Assembly: GCA_022841525.1 (NCBI GenBank)
Contig: JALHRI010000002.1
Coordinates: 1 to 64,000, forward strand
DNA from: Alphaproteobacteria bacterium
GTDB lineage: Bacteria > Pseudomonadota > Alphaproteobacteria > Rickettsiales > UBA3002
DNA length: 64,000 nt
Direction: 5' to 3'
Both the position numbers and the translations under genes were made by a program. Shown here piece after piece: positions 9,595 through 19,577 of this stretch. How positions within the stretch are numbered: the stretch's first letter is position 1; each line of letters starts with the position of its first letter. Under the pieces are notes generated by a model. It was not told the origin of the DNA. It searched no databases and saw only the letters and a program-made list of their open reading frames with translations.

Positions 9595-9891
9595 ATGGCT
9601 GGCGGCAGATTACAGGCAGATGTGTTGTTTTTAGGGCTCGCGCGACCACCCATGATTATGGGCGTGAGCTACATGTATTTCGTACTCAACGCGATGACGA
9701 CGATGCTGATGTTCATTAACACCAAATCGTTTCTTGCCTTCGTTTACGGCGTGGTGATTCACGGATTCGGATTTCTTTTATGCATGCGCGAGCCGCGCGC
9801 GGTCGAATTATGGCTGCTCAAAATGGGTAAGGGATTTCAAACCTGGAACCGCGCCTTTCACTATTACACCAACTCTTACGATACGTTTTAG
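9595..9891 (+). CDS. virB3: type IV secretion protein VirB3
   Basis: 98-aa membrane protein LFLGLARPPMIMGVSYMYFVLN... immediately upstream of virB4. Confidence 0.88.
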   Translation: MAGGRLQADVLFLGLARPPMIMGVSYMYFVLNAMTTMLMFINTKSFLAFVYGVVIHGFGFLLCMREPRAVELWLLKMGKGFQTWNRAFHYYTNSYDTF

Positions 9892-9894
9892 CGC

Positions 9895-12291
9895 ATGCAG
9901 ATTAAGCCGATCAAAAAACGTGCGGTGTCGAAGGAGAAATTCTCCAAGCGTGAAGTGAAGATGTCGCATTTTGTCCCCTATGATTACCACTGGGATAAGG
10001 ACACGATCATCACCAAAAACAAAGAGCTGATGCAGGTGATCAAGCTTGAGGGATTTTCGTTTGAAACCGCCGATGATGACGCGGTGGATATGAAAAAACT
10101 GGTGCGCAATTCGCTGTATAAAAGCATGGCAGATGGCTCGTTTGCGCTGTATTTTCATATGGTGCGCCGCAGGCAAAGCGCCTATCCGGCGGGCGAGTTT
10201 TCCAAAGGCTTCACCCGTGATTTGAACGAGCGCTGGAAGAAAAAACATCACGCGCGCAGCACCTTTGTCAACGATCTGTACATCACGGTGATTCGCCGCC
10301 ACGATATGCGCGGCGTGGCAAAAGTAGAAACGCTGTTCAACCGCATGGAGCGCCAGGCCAATAAAGAGGCGGAAGGCAAGCAGCTGCGCGAGATGCATAA
10401 GGAGCTCAAAGAAGCGGTTTACCGCGTGCTGGCGACGTTTAAGGATTATGGTGCGCGCGTGCTGACTACGAAACCTTCGCCTTACGGCCCGGTATCCGAG
10501 CCGCTGGAGTTTTTGGGCAAACTCGTCAACGGCACCGATCAGCAAAGCATGCTGGTGCCGAGCATGGATATCGCGAGTTATTTGCCCAGCAACCGGCTTT
10601 ATTTTGGCACCAAAGCGATTGAAATTCGCACCCCCACCGGCACGCGCTATGCTGGCATCATCAGCATTAAAGAATACGCACCGCATACCGCTGCGGGGAT
10701 TATGGATGCGTTTTTGCAGCTGCCGTTTGAGTTTATCATTTCGCAGTCTTACCAGTTTGTGAATCGCTCCAGCAATTTGCAGAGCATGCAGTTGCAACAG
10801 CGGCGCATGATGCAGTCACAGGATTTGGCGGTCAGTCAGGTACGCGAGATTTCCTCAGCGCTGGATATGGCGATGAGTGGCCATATCGCGTTTGGCGAGC
10901 ATCATCTCACCGTGACCTGTTTTGAGGATAGTTTGAATGCGCTGGAAGCCGCACTGTCGATGGCGATTGCGGAAATGGTGAATGTGGGGATTCATCCGGT
11001 GCGCGAGCAAATGGTGCTCGAGCAGTGTTACTGGGCAATGCAGCCTGGCAACTGGGAGTATATTGGCCGCAAATCGAAAATTAATACGCTGAATATTTCT
11101 GCCTTTGCGGCGATGCATAACTACCCGATTGGTAAAGCCGCCGGTAATCACTGGGGCGATGCGGTCACGGTGTTTGATACCACTTCCGGCACGCCGTTTT
11201 TCTTTAATTTCCACGCACGGGATGTGGGGCATACCACCATCATCGGCCCTACCGGCGCGGGTAAAACCGTGCTGATGAATTTTTTATGCGCGCAGGCGCA
11301 AAAGTTCAAATGCCGTACGTTTTTATTCGATAAAGATAAGGGCTCGGAAATTTTTGTGCGCGCGATTGGCGGTAAATACACCCACATTGATCCGGGCAAG
11401 CGCTGCTATTTTAATCCGCTCCAGCTCGATGATACTACCGAGAACCGCGCCTTTATCGCCGAATGGCTGGCCTCGCTGGTGGCGGTGAACGAAGAGCCGC
11501 TGAGTGCAGAGGAAAATGACATCGTTCAGCGTGCGGTAGAGGGGCTGTATAAGCTTGCCAAAGAAGACCGTGTGCTGAGAAATCTCGCGCCGTTTTTTGG
11601 GCTCGACACCCCCGGAAGCATTGCCGGGCGCTTAAAGCCGTGGCATTCCGGCGGCCGGTTTGCCAGTATTTTTGATGATGTGCGTGACGTGATCGATTTT
11701 CATTCCGACACCGTGTTCGGCTTTGAAATGGGCGATGTGCTTGCCAATAAAGGCTGCCTGATTCCGGTACTGCTTTACTTGTTTCACCGCGTACAACTCT
11801 CGCTCGATGGTACGCCGACCATCATCGTGCTGGATGAGGCCTGGGCGCTGATCGATAACAAAATATTTGCCGCTAAAATTAAAGACTGGCTCAAGACGCT
11901 GCGTAAGCTCAACGGCATGGTGGTGTTTGCAACCCAGAGCGTGGAAGACGCGCTCAATAGCGGCATCAGCGATACGCTGATTCAGCAGACCGCCACGCAG
12001 ATTTTTCTTCCCAACCCCAAGGCAACCGATGCGTACCGCAAGGCGTTCATGCTTTCTGAGCGCGAGTTTGTACTGCTGAAAACGACCGATCCGGGCACGC
12101 GCTATTTCCTGCTTAAGCAAGGTAAGGATGTGGTAGTGGCGCGGATTGATTTAAGCGGCATGAATGATGAAATCGCGCTGCTTTCTGGTCGCGCCGAGAC
12201 CGTTGCCATTTTAGATGAAGTGCGCGCGAAGCACGGCGATAATCCCGATGTATGGATTCCGATTTTCTGTAAACGCGTGGCACAAATGTGA
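9895..12291 (+). CDS. virB4: type IV secretion ATPase VirB4
   Basis: Walker A GPTGAGKTVLMNFLCAQ, Walker B IIVLDEAWALID, ATQSVEDALNS; 798 aa. Confidence 0.97.
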   Translation: MQIKPIKKRAVSKEKFSKREVKMSHFVPYDYHWDKDTIITKNKELMQVIKLEGFSFETADDDAVDMKKLVRNSLYKSMADGSFALYFHMVRRRQSAYPAGEFSKGFTRDLNERWKKKHHARSTFVNDLYITVIRRHDMRGVAKVETLFNRMERQANKEAEGKQLREMHKELKEAVYRVLATFKDYGARVLTTKPSPYGPVSEPLEFLGKLVNGTDQQSMLVPSMDIASYLPSNRLYFGTKAIEIRTPTGTRYAGIISIKEYAPHTAAGIMDAFLQLPFEFIISQSYQFVNRSSNLQSMQLQQRRMMQSQDLAVSQVREISSALDMAMSGHIAFGEHHLTVTCFEDSLNALEAALSMAIAEMVNVGIHPVREQMVLEQCYWAMQPGNWEYIGRKSKINTLNISAFAAMHNYPIGKAAGNHWGDAVTVFDTTSGTPFFFNFHARDVGHTTIIGPTGAGKTVLMNFLCAQAQKFKCRTFLFDKDKGSEIFVRAIGGKYTHIDPGKRCYFNPLQLDDTTENRAFIAEWLASLVAVNEEPLSAEENDIVQRAVEGLYKLAKEDRVLRNLAPFFGLDTPGSIAGRLKPWHSGGRFASIFDDVRDVIDFHSDTVFGFEMGDVLANKGCLIPVLLYLFHRVQLSLDGTPTIIVLDEAWALIDNKIFAAKIKDWLKTLRKLNGMVVFATQSVEDALNSGISDTLIQQTATQIFLPNPKATDAYRKAFMLSEREFVLLKTTDPGTRYFLLKQGKDVVVARIDLSGMNDEIALLSGRAETVAILDEVRAKHGDNPDVWIPIFCKRVAQM

Positions 12292-14030
12292 GGACGGCAG
12301 ATGCGATGAGCGCTCATGGTAGCACAACCAAACCACCGACTCGCCCGCTTGGGGCATGGTTTGCTGCTGTGCTCATTATGTTGCTGCTGACGCCGCTTTA
12401 CAGCGCTTTCGCGCAAGGGTTTGGCACACCTGCTACGCCGCAGACAAGGCCGTCGAACGCGCGTGCTATCTCGGCGGTGGAGGGCAGTTGTACGCCTGCG
12501 CCGAATCAGGTCGTGGTTGACTGCGATTGTTATCCCGGGCTGGCGAACCGATTGGTCGGCTGTATTCGCCAGACGCTGCATAATGCATCCTCCAGATATT
12601 TTGATCCTGATACCGGCATTCACGCGTCGGTCGCGCGGGGTATTGCTGGCCTTATCACGCTGGGGGTGGTGATTTATGGCATCATGATTGTCTCGGGCAT
12701 GGTCGAGAAGCTAGGGCGGGACACGTTTATTCTGCTGATCAAAATTGCGCTCATTACCTATTTCGTGATCAACACCCAGATGCTGTATAATCTGTTTATT
12801 TACATGATTGATGCGCTGGCCACCGACATGTTGAATTTTTCTTCCACGGATCTGTTTGGTGATTGTATGCGAAAATTCTCCATCTGGGAGCGGATGGACT
12901 GCATGGTGGATACTGTCATCGGCATTCAAATCTCGAGCATTACTGCCCCCGGATTTCAGGGATTTAATCACAAGTTCGGCGGCGAGATGATGCAGCGTGG
13001 ACTGATCGGTACGTTTTTCCATCTCATGAAAAGCTCCAGCTTTGGCTTTGTTATTGGCCTGATGGGCTTTCTGTATATCTATGCCCTGTTGTTTTTTTTA
13101 GTGCGCGTGCTGCTGGCATTCCTGATGGCGTTTCTTGCCCTCACGCTCATCATGATGATTGGGCCGATCTTTATCCCGCTGGTGATGTTTCGCGCAACGA
13201 AACAGTATTTTGATAAATGGGTAGGGCTAATTATCTCTTCCTGCTTGCAGCCGATTGTGCTGGTGGCATTCATCACCTTTGCGGTTGCTGGGCTTGATTT
13301 GGTCATGTTTTCGGGGCCGACCTCGGTCATACGGGTGATTGCCGGCAATGCTGCTACCCAACAAGGCTTTAACATCAGCGCGTATGTCGCGCCGTTTCTG
13401 CAAAAGGATGCGGCGGCGTTGTGGGCGTCTAAGGGCGAAGACAGTCAGGATGATTTTAAGCAAGCCCAAGGGGTGATTCGTGGCTTCATCGACGTGACGA
13501 AAACAGATTGTAAAGAGCAGGCAATCGGTAACATTACCACACGTATGCGCCCGGGCGCGGTGATGGGCGCGCCGCCGCTAGAAGGGCTGGAAAATCTGGC
13601 AAACTGCGCGCGCACGAAGGTCAACCAATTCACGTTCAAGTCGGTGGATGTGCCATTGCTTGCCGCGCGTCGCGCGCCGCCGGTGGATTCTGCGATGGCT
13701 CAGCAATATCTGCAGGCGCGGCAGGCAAGGGAGAGTTTAGCGGCGCAAGGAAAGCCTGCAAATCCGCAGGTGGAGCAGCAGTTCAATCAGGCCTCGCAGG
13801 TGCTTGAGAAGAAAATGACGCAGGAGCTTTTTGTCTCATCCGTCGTGGCGTTGATGATGATGTTTTTGATGTTTGCGCTGATGCGGGTGGTGCCCGTGAT
13901 CGCCAACGACCTGACGGGTGAATTCCGCTTTACGCCGAGCTTCTTTTCCACCGCCAGCGGCGGCCTTGCGCAGAAATTAGCGCAGTCGGCATCCGGTGCG
14001 GCGCGTGCAAACGTGAGTGGGGGCACTTAA
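12288..14030 (+). CDS. VirB6-like T4SS inner-membrane protein (paralogue 1)
   Basis: Signal peptide plus multiple TM segments; position after virB4; overlaps it by 4 nt. Confidence 0.85.
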   Translation: MRTADAMSAHGSTTKPPTRPLGAWFAAVLIMLLLTPLYSAFAQGFGTPATPQTRPSNARAISAVEGSCTPAPNQVVVDCDCYPGLANRLVGCIRQTLHNASSRYFDPDTGIHASVARGIAGLITLGVVIYGIMIVSGMVEKLGRDTFILLIKIALITYFVINTQMLYNLFIYMIDALATDMLNFSSTDLFGDCMRKFSIWERMDCMVDTVIGIQISSITAPGFQGFNHKFGGEMMQRGLIGTFFHLMKSSSFGFVIGLMGFLYIYALLFFLVRVLLAFLMAFLALTLIMMIGPIFIPLVMFRATKQYFDKWVGLIISSCLQPIVLVAFITFAVAGLDLVMFSGPTSVIRVIAGNAATQQGFNISAYVAPFLQKDAAALWASKGEDSQDDFKQAQGVIRGFIDVTKTDCKEQAIGNITTRMRPGAVMGAPPLEGLENLANCARTKVNQFTFKSVDVPLLAARRAPPVDSAMAQQYLQARQARESLAAQGKPANPQVEQQFNQASQVLEKKMTQELFVSSVVALMMMFLMFALMRVVPVIANDLTGEFRFTPSFFSTASGGLAQKLAQSASGAARANVSGGT

Positions 14031-15595
14031 TGATAAAGCGCTGGATGGTCGCAGTATGTCTGGTGCTTACCCTGCTGATGGCAGGGGCCAGCAGCGTATG
14101 GGCGCAATCACCGCCATCATCGCCGGGGCGCAGCGCACCGCTCAACTGTGCGCGCTTTAACGATTCGGTGGGGCAAGTCTTTCCCAATCTTAAAGGTGCT
14201 GCCTTTGGCGTGATTGTACCGTGTATCTCGCGCGTGCTTGAGACGGCAGGCACCGACATGACCGCGGCCATGGTCGATTATATGCGGCCGATTTTTTATT
14301 CCTTCCTCGTGTTGGTCATCGTGCTTCAGGGGATTACCGCGGTGCAAGGCGAAGGGCAGATGGGGCCGCGCACAATGCTGCTGCTTTTGAAAATTGCTGC
14401 CGTGGCCTATTTTGTTGAGGCTTTTGGCGGCAACGTACCCAACCTGATTACGATCGCCGATATTTTTGATATTATGGATAGCACTGCCGACATCATGGCG
14501 ACGGCCATGTTGCCCGCAGGCGGGAGCCAGGGCTTCACGTGTGAATGGCAGCAATACATGCCTAGCAATCCCAGACCATCGAGCATTCTCTGGGCGCAGA
14601 TGGATTGTGCACTGGGGAAAGTGCTGGGCTTTGCCATGGGGCAAAATGGCCAGCCCAATATGATCTTAGCAACCAGCGTGCTTGGCATGCTGGGAGGGTT
14701 CTTTTTTGGCGGCACGTTTGGTGTCACCGTATTTTTCATGGGCGTGGGTTTTATTATCTCGCTACTGCTGTTTGTGATTCGCGTTGGCTTTGCGTATTTG
14801 AATGCCTATTTCCTGGCGACGATCTATTTGATTATCTCGCCTATTTTTATTCCACTAGCACTCATTCGCCAGACCACGCAATATTTCCAGAACTGGACGC
14901 GCGGCATGGTCGGCGCGGTGATGATGCCGGTGATTGTTACCACCTACAGTATTTTCGCACTGTTAGTGTTTGATAAAATCTTATTCACGCCCAACTCCAC
15001 GCTCCATCAGCTGATGGATTATCGGATCATTCAAGATAGCTTGGGAACCGCGAAGACCATTGATTGTGGGACGGCGTTAAGCAACGCGCAGGGCTATTCA
15101 AGGGTACGTGGCGTAGAGCAGCAGCAAGGTCAGGGAGCCTTAGCGACGGCCAACCGCAACCCGACTTTAGGGACTTTTGATAACGGCGCATGTAAGGTAC
15201 AAGTCGTGAATCTCGAGCTTGCCAGATCGCGGTTAGAGATGCCCGACGGCGAAGCATCCCGCGAAAAAGCCATCTATACGCGCTTGCTGGTTGATTTAAC
15301 CAAAATGATGCTCGTATGTTTCGTCATGATTTCAGGCTGGCGAACGGTGCAAAGTGTGATGACGGTATTAACCGAAAGTGGCGCCGCCACCGCGCCCATC
15401 GCCAATGCAGATCAGGCGATTCAAAGCCGCGCACAGGCCGCTGAAAACAACATGAAGGGTGTATTTAACGTTCAGCCTAAAGAAGGCGAGCAGTCAGGCC
15501 CCGGCGGGCTTGCGGGCACCGCATTTATTGAGCAACTGCCAACCGCACTTGCAGAAGGCGCGAAAACCTTCGTGCTTGGAGGATCCAACCGATGA
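14030..15595 (+). CDS. VirB6-like T4SS inner-membrane protein (paralogue 2)
   Basis: Shared core FFMGVGFIISLLLFVIRVGFAYLNAYFLATIYLIISPIFIPLALI; 1-nt overlap with paralogue 1. Confidence 0.85.
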   Translation: MIKRWMVAVCLVLTLLMAGASSVWAQSPPSSPGRSAPLNCARFNDSVGQVFPNLKGAAFGVIVPCISRVLETAGTDMTAAMVDYMRPIFYSFLVLVIVLQGITAVQGEGQMGPRTMLLLLKIAAVAYFVEAFGGNVPNLITIADIFDIMDSTADIMATAMLPAGGSQGFTCEWQQYMPSNPRPSSILWAQMDCALGKVLGFAMGQNGQPNMILATSVLGMLGGFFFGGTFGVTVFFMGVGFIISLLLFVIRVGFAYLNAYFLATIYLIISPIFIPLALIRQTTQYFQNWTRGMVGAVMMPVIVTTYSIFALLVFDKILFTPNSTLHQLMDYRIIQDSLGTAKTIDCGTALSNAQGYSRVRGVEQQQGQGALATANRNPTLGTFDNGACKVQVVNLELARSRLEMPDGEASREKAIYTRLLVDLTKMMLVCFVMISGWRTVQSVMTVLTESGAATAPIANADQAIQSRAQAAENNMKGVFNVQPKEGEQSGPGGLAGTAFIEQLPTALAEGAKTFVLGGSNR

Positions 15596-16971
15596 AAATA
15601 TTTAATCTGCTAGTGATGGTCGTTTTGCTATTGGCATCTCAGCCCGTACCCAGCGCATATGCGCAGCAAACTCCGGCGGTAAGCCCTGCGCCTGCCGCGC
15701 AGAATAATCCACCGGTAGATCCGACCACCTGTACCACGTTTAAGGAGCGGGCAGCCCAGTACCTTACCGCCAGGCCGCCTCAGCCCAATGAGCCTCCGGG
15801 AATTCTTACCGAGATTTTTGGTTTCATTAAGCAGGTGACCGGCGAAGCATCGCGGAATATTTTTGATACGTTCGTCAGTAACGACAATTATCAATACGCC
15901 GTGTACGCGACCTTCTCGCTGTATATCGTGATTTTCGGTGCCATGTTCACCATGGGGCTGGTGCAGGCCACGTTTGGTCAGGTGCTGATCAGGCTGTTTC
16001 GCATTGGGTTGATTGTTTCACTGATTGGCCCGGGCGGCTGGCAGTTTTTTAGTGAGTATGTGGTCACGTTTTTTAATGATGGTACCGATCAGCTGATCAG
16101 CGCGGTGATGGATATTGCCGCCGGTATTCCCGCAGGCCAAACTCCGCTGGGCATTTCGCCTTTTTACCGCCTTGACCGCATTGCTACCTTTCTGATTAAC
16201 CCCGATACGCTTGTCGCGCTGATGGGGGCAGGCACCAGCGGCGTTTACGCACTGGGCATGACCGGATTTATGGGGCTGGCCTTTTTTGGGTTTCTCAAAC
16301 TACTCATCGATGCGCTGCAGACCTACGCGATTGCGTTTGTGGTGCGCTCGATGTTGCTGGGTTTGGCGCCGATCTTCTTCGTGATGCTGTTATTTGAACG
16401 CACCAAGGGTCTCTTCACCGGCTGGGTGAACTTGCTGGTCGCGTTTTCGCTCAACCCCATTTTGCTCTTCACCTTCCTCTCGTTCATGGTGACCATGATC
16501 TCCAGCGCCACGGAAAATATGCTTGGCGGCAGCCAGCTATGCTGGGTCACCACGCAGCAAGGCGAGGGGGTTAGCGCCCAGAAAGCGTTCTGGAGGTTTA
16601 CCTACAGCGAGAATGGTCAGGAAAATGGCCCACGCACGCCGTATCTGCTGGACTGGACGTTTGATGGCAACATGCAGTGTAATGTTGCGGGGCAGCCCAA
16701 TCAGCAATGTCCACAGTTTCCGATCAAGATTATTGATGTGCTCACCTTCTTCCTGCTAGTATGGCTGGCGATGCGGTTTAGTGAAGTGATCGATAGGATA
16801 TCGAACGAGCTTGCATCGACCTTCGCTTCGCTATCAGCAGAAACCAGATTGGCGCAATATATGTCGAACAATAATGCGGAAGCAACTATGGGTGGTACTG
16901 GATCACCAAACCGACCAGCGGCTGATCAAAAGTCTCCAACCCCATCGCCTACCGTGACGACGAGGAACTGA
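15592..16971 (+). CDS. VirB6-like T4SS inner-membrane protein (paralogue 3)
   Basis: Signal peptide plus TM core VVRSMLLGLAPIFFVMLLFERTKGLFTGWVNLLVAF; ATGA-type overlap with paralogue 2. Confidence 0.85.
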   Translation: MKIFNLLVMVVLLLASQPVPSAYAQQTPAVSPAPAAQNNPPVDPTTCTTFKERAAQYLTARPPQPNEPPGILTEIFGFIKQVTGEASRNIFDTFVSNDNYQYAVYATFSLYIVIFGAMFTMGLVQATFGQVLIRLFRIGLIVSLIGPGGWQFFSEYVVTFFNDGTDQLISAVMDIAAGIPAGQTPLGISPFYRLDRIATFLINPDTLVALMGAGTSGVYALGMTGFMGLAFFGFLKLLIDALQTYAIAFVVRSMLLGLAPIFFVMLLFERTKGLFTGWVNLLVAFSLNPILLFTFLSFMVTMISSATENMLGGSQLCWVTTQQGEGVSAQKAFWRFTYSENGQENGPRTPYLLDWTFDGNMQCNVAGQPNQQCPQFPIKIIDVLTFFLLVWLAMRFSEVIDRISNELASTFASLSAETRLAQYMSNNNAEATMGGTGSPNRPAADQKSPTPSPTVTTRN

Positions 16972-16976
16972 GCACC

Positions 16977-17144
16977 ATGAAACCGTTTACCCTCATCGCC
17001 TGTTTCATCGTGACGCTTAGCGTCAGTGCGTGCGATACCGATAAGGTCGAGGTGCTGAAAAGCCCCTGCGCTTCCGCGGCTGAGGACGGCCCTTGCGGTG
17101 CCAAACGGCCAGTGAATGCTTGGTGGCTGAAAAGTGCAGGCTAA
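16977..17144 (+). CDS. small lipoprotein, VirB7-like candidate (55 aa)
   Basis: Not in ORF track (<60 aa). MKPFTLIACFIVTLSVSACDTDKVEVLKSPCASAAEDGPCGAKRPVNAWWLKSAG*; lipobox VSAC and GPCGAKRPVNAWW. Confidence 0.75.
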   Translation: MKPFTLIACFIVTLSVSACDTDKVEVLKSPCASAAEDGPCGAKRPVNAWWLKSAG

Positions 17145-19190
17145 CTAGCGGCTGGGTGCTTGACGTTCCCGTGCGCGTGCTGCAGCGCGTCTTTTTTCTT
17201 CTTCTTGGATGCGTGAGGCATCCGTCGCTTTTGCTTCTTTTGCGGCCTGCTCTGCTGCTTTTCTCGCACTGTCTGCTTTGGCATTGGGCGTTTTGGGCGG
17301 CTTTATGGCCGGCCCACTCATGCCCACATTCTGCTGCGATCCAGCCTGGATGCCCTGCATATTCAGCTGGGCTTTTTGCATGGCCGCTAAAATATGCGGT
17401 GGAATCGCGGCGGAGGTTGTCGGCGCCGCAGGCTGCGGCAGTGGCGTAGGTCTGGCATTTTGGGCTGGCTGCGCTACTGCTGCGGGCGGGCGCACAGTTC
17501 GGGTATCCATGCTTCGAGCTATGCCCGAAATGGCGGAAGGTCTTTGCGTTTGCGACTGATTGCGCGAAGCGCTGCGTGCTTCGCTGAGTGCGCCTCTGCC
17601 AGCCCCTACGGCAATGCTGGGCGCTGCATTTGCAGTTTTACCGTCTTTGCGCGCCTGTTCCGCAAGCAAGCGTGCGGCCTGCGTGCGCGCCGCTAAATCG
17701 GCAGCTTGCTGTGCGAGCTGCGCATTCTGATTGCTTTGTACACCAATGGCGGATGCGATATGGTTTTGCAGTCCGGCGCTTGCCGTATCCATACTGGTGC
17801 CGACGGTATCGTGCATATCTTTACTCAGCAGCGAGGCGGGGCCAGAAATTTGTTGCAGACGCGAGAGCACCACATCCATACCGACTTCAATACGCTCAAT
17901 CAAATCGCCCAGTTTCGGATGGGCAGAGGTCGCATAAAAATCAGGAATGCGCTGCAGTTGATCTTTGATCATCTGCGCGGTGGTGGTATCACCCAGCTTG
18001 CTTGCAAAGCGAAACGCTTCAAGTTTGGCCAGATAGCCAATCTGCCCAAAGGCCTGCGTTGCGCTGATCACTGCGGGGTGATTCAGCACGCTGGCATCCA
18101 CGCTGCGTGCATGGCTCAGCATTTTTTCAAACACGCCCATCACGCCTTTAATGGCACCGATTGCGGCGACATCATCGTCAGGGTTCAGGCGCAGACCATC
18201 TTTCACGTTAATATCGCCGATGGAAACTTTCAGCTTACGTAAAATATCTTTGGCGATTTCTACGGCGTCGCGGCGCACGGGTTCTTTCAAGCCCACCACG
18301 TGATGTGCCGAGGCAGCGCTGAATAACAGCTGATTGCCGAGTGCATCCAGATCATTGCTCTGGCGCTGAAGTTGTAGCTGCGCATGAAAATGTTCACGCG
18401 TGCTTGCGAGCAAATCGCGCAGGCGGTTTGCCTCATCAATCGCCGCGTCCACGGCATCCACACTGAGGGCTTCATCGATGAGAAGCTCAGAATAATACGG
18501 ATCAAACGGGGTTTGATTGGTGGGCGGAATTTGCCAGTCTTTCACGCTGGATCCTGAGAAGAAATCAATCACCTCGCTAAACGGCTTTAGCCACGAGCTG
18601 GAGCGGTTTTTCGCTAAAATACGCTCGTAAATATAGCGCGCGCCATCGCCGCCGGGAGCGCTTGCTTTTTCAATATCGATAAAATCTTCCAGCGGGTTGT
18701 GATTGGGAATCAGCCCCAGAAAGAGGAAATTGTTATAGCAGCCGCGACCTATAAATTTAGCGATGTCTTCCATCGCGTCTTCGGCGGCCTGTTCGCTCAT
18801 GTTTTTGGGGTTCTGCGCGAAATAATAAATCATCAGGTAATTGCGCACGCAGGCGATATTATCGCGCAGATCTGCCCATTTTTCGTAGCGTTTATTGAGC
18901 GGATTGACGAATTCATCGCTGTTGAAATTCTCATCCACCAACCCGTCAAAGGCGGGGTATTTTTGCAGCGAATAATCGATATCGTAGCTGTGGTCTTTCA
19001 CCACGGCGTAGAGCGTTTCCCAGCTAAGTACGGGGGGGATCACGTAATCGCCAATGTCACCGCCGACTTTAAGTTTCGGGCCGAAATTGCCGCTATCACG
19101 TTCCTGCTTGAGCAAATCTGCCACCACCGCATCGGCCTTGGCGGATGCCTGTTCGAGAAATTTTAGCTCTTCTGGGGTGATGGCGCTCAT
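17145..19190 (-). CDS. hypothetical 681-aa protein with disordered basic C-terminus
   Basis: Long ORF, ordered N-terminal two-thirds, A/Q/P-rich C-terminal third ending RRAAARARERQAPSR; no recognised family. Confidence 0.85.
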   Translation of the reverse strand: MSAITPEELKFLEQASAKADAVVADLLKQERDSGNFGPKLKVGGDIGDYVIPPVLSWETLYAVVKDHSYDIDYSLQKYPAFDGLVDENFNSDEFVNPLNKRYEKWADLRDNIACVRNYLMIYYFAQNPKNMSEQAAEDAMEDIAKFIGRGCYNNFLFLGLIPNHNPLEDFIDIEKASAPGGDGARYIYERILAKNRSSSWLKPFSEVIDFFSGSSVKDWQIPPTNQTPFDPYYSELLIDEALSVDAVDAAIDEANRLRDLLASTREHFHAQLQLQRQSNDLDALGNQLLFSAASAHHVVGLKEPVRRDAVEIAKDILRKLKVSIGDINVKDGLRLNPDDDVAAIGAIKGVMGVFEKMLSHARSVDASVLNHPAVISATQAFGQIGYLAKLEAFRFASKLGDTTTAQMIKDQLQRIPDFYATSAHPKLGDLIERIEVGMDVVLSRLQQISGPASLLSKDMHDTVGTSMDTASAGLQNHIASAIGVQSNQNAQLAQQAADLAARTQAARLLAEQARKDGKTANAAPSIAVGAGRGALSEARSASRNQSQTQRPSAISGIARSMDTRTVRPPAAVAQPAQNARPTPLPQPAAPTTSAAIPPHILAAMQKAQLNMQGIQAGSQQNVGMSGPAIKPPKTPNAKADSARKAAEQAAKEAKATDASRIQEEEKRRAAARARERQAPSR

Positions 19191-19196
19191 GATGGC

Positions 19197-19472
19197 TTAG
19201 CTTTTGGGGGCTGGAGTGCCGGAATTTTCTGCCTGCGCCGCACCGAGTGCGTAGACACATAAATCTTCAAACGAGACGTTATTTTCCTGCGAAATTTTGA
19301 AGAGCTTTTCAAAGCTATCCATCACGTCTTGCGGGATGTTGCCACCGCGCTCTGAGGACAGCCACCACGACTGAAATTGCAGCGGGTGCTTCTTCGGATT
19401 CGGGTTGCCAATGTAAATGTGAAACGGGTGCTTTACACCGTTAAAATCACACGGAACAGTAAAACGTTTCAT
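19197..19472 (-). CDS. DUF2610-like protein
   Basis: MKRFTVPCDFNGVKHPFHIYIGNPNPKKHPLQFQSWWLSSERGGNIP...; recalled resemblance to DUF2610. Confidence 0.65.
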   Translation of the reverse strand: MKRFTVPCDFNGVKHPFHIYIGNPNPKKHPLQFQSWWLSSERGGNIPQDVMDSFEKLFKISQENNVSFEDLCVYALGAAQAENSGTPAPKS

Positions 19473-19577
19473 AAGCTACTCTCCTACCTTACCTTTACCT
19501 CGTAGCAGAAGAATATGACAGAATGATGAAGATATGCTTAAAACTTCACGGCAAGGAAGGGGCTAAAATCAGCAAAA

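Noticed and set aside
9808-10797. 329-aa antisense ORF in virB4
   Set aside because: Shadow ORF of a conserved gene.
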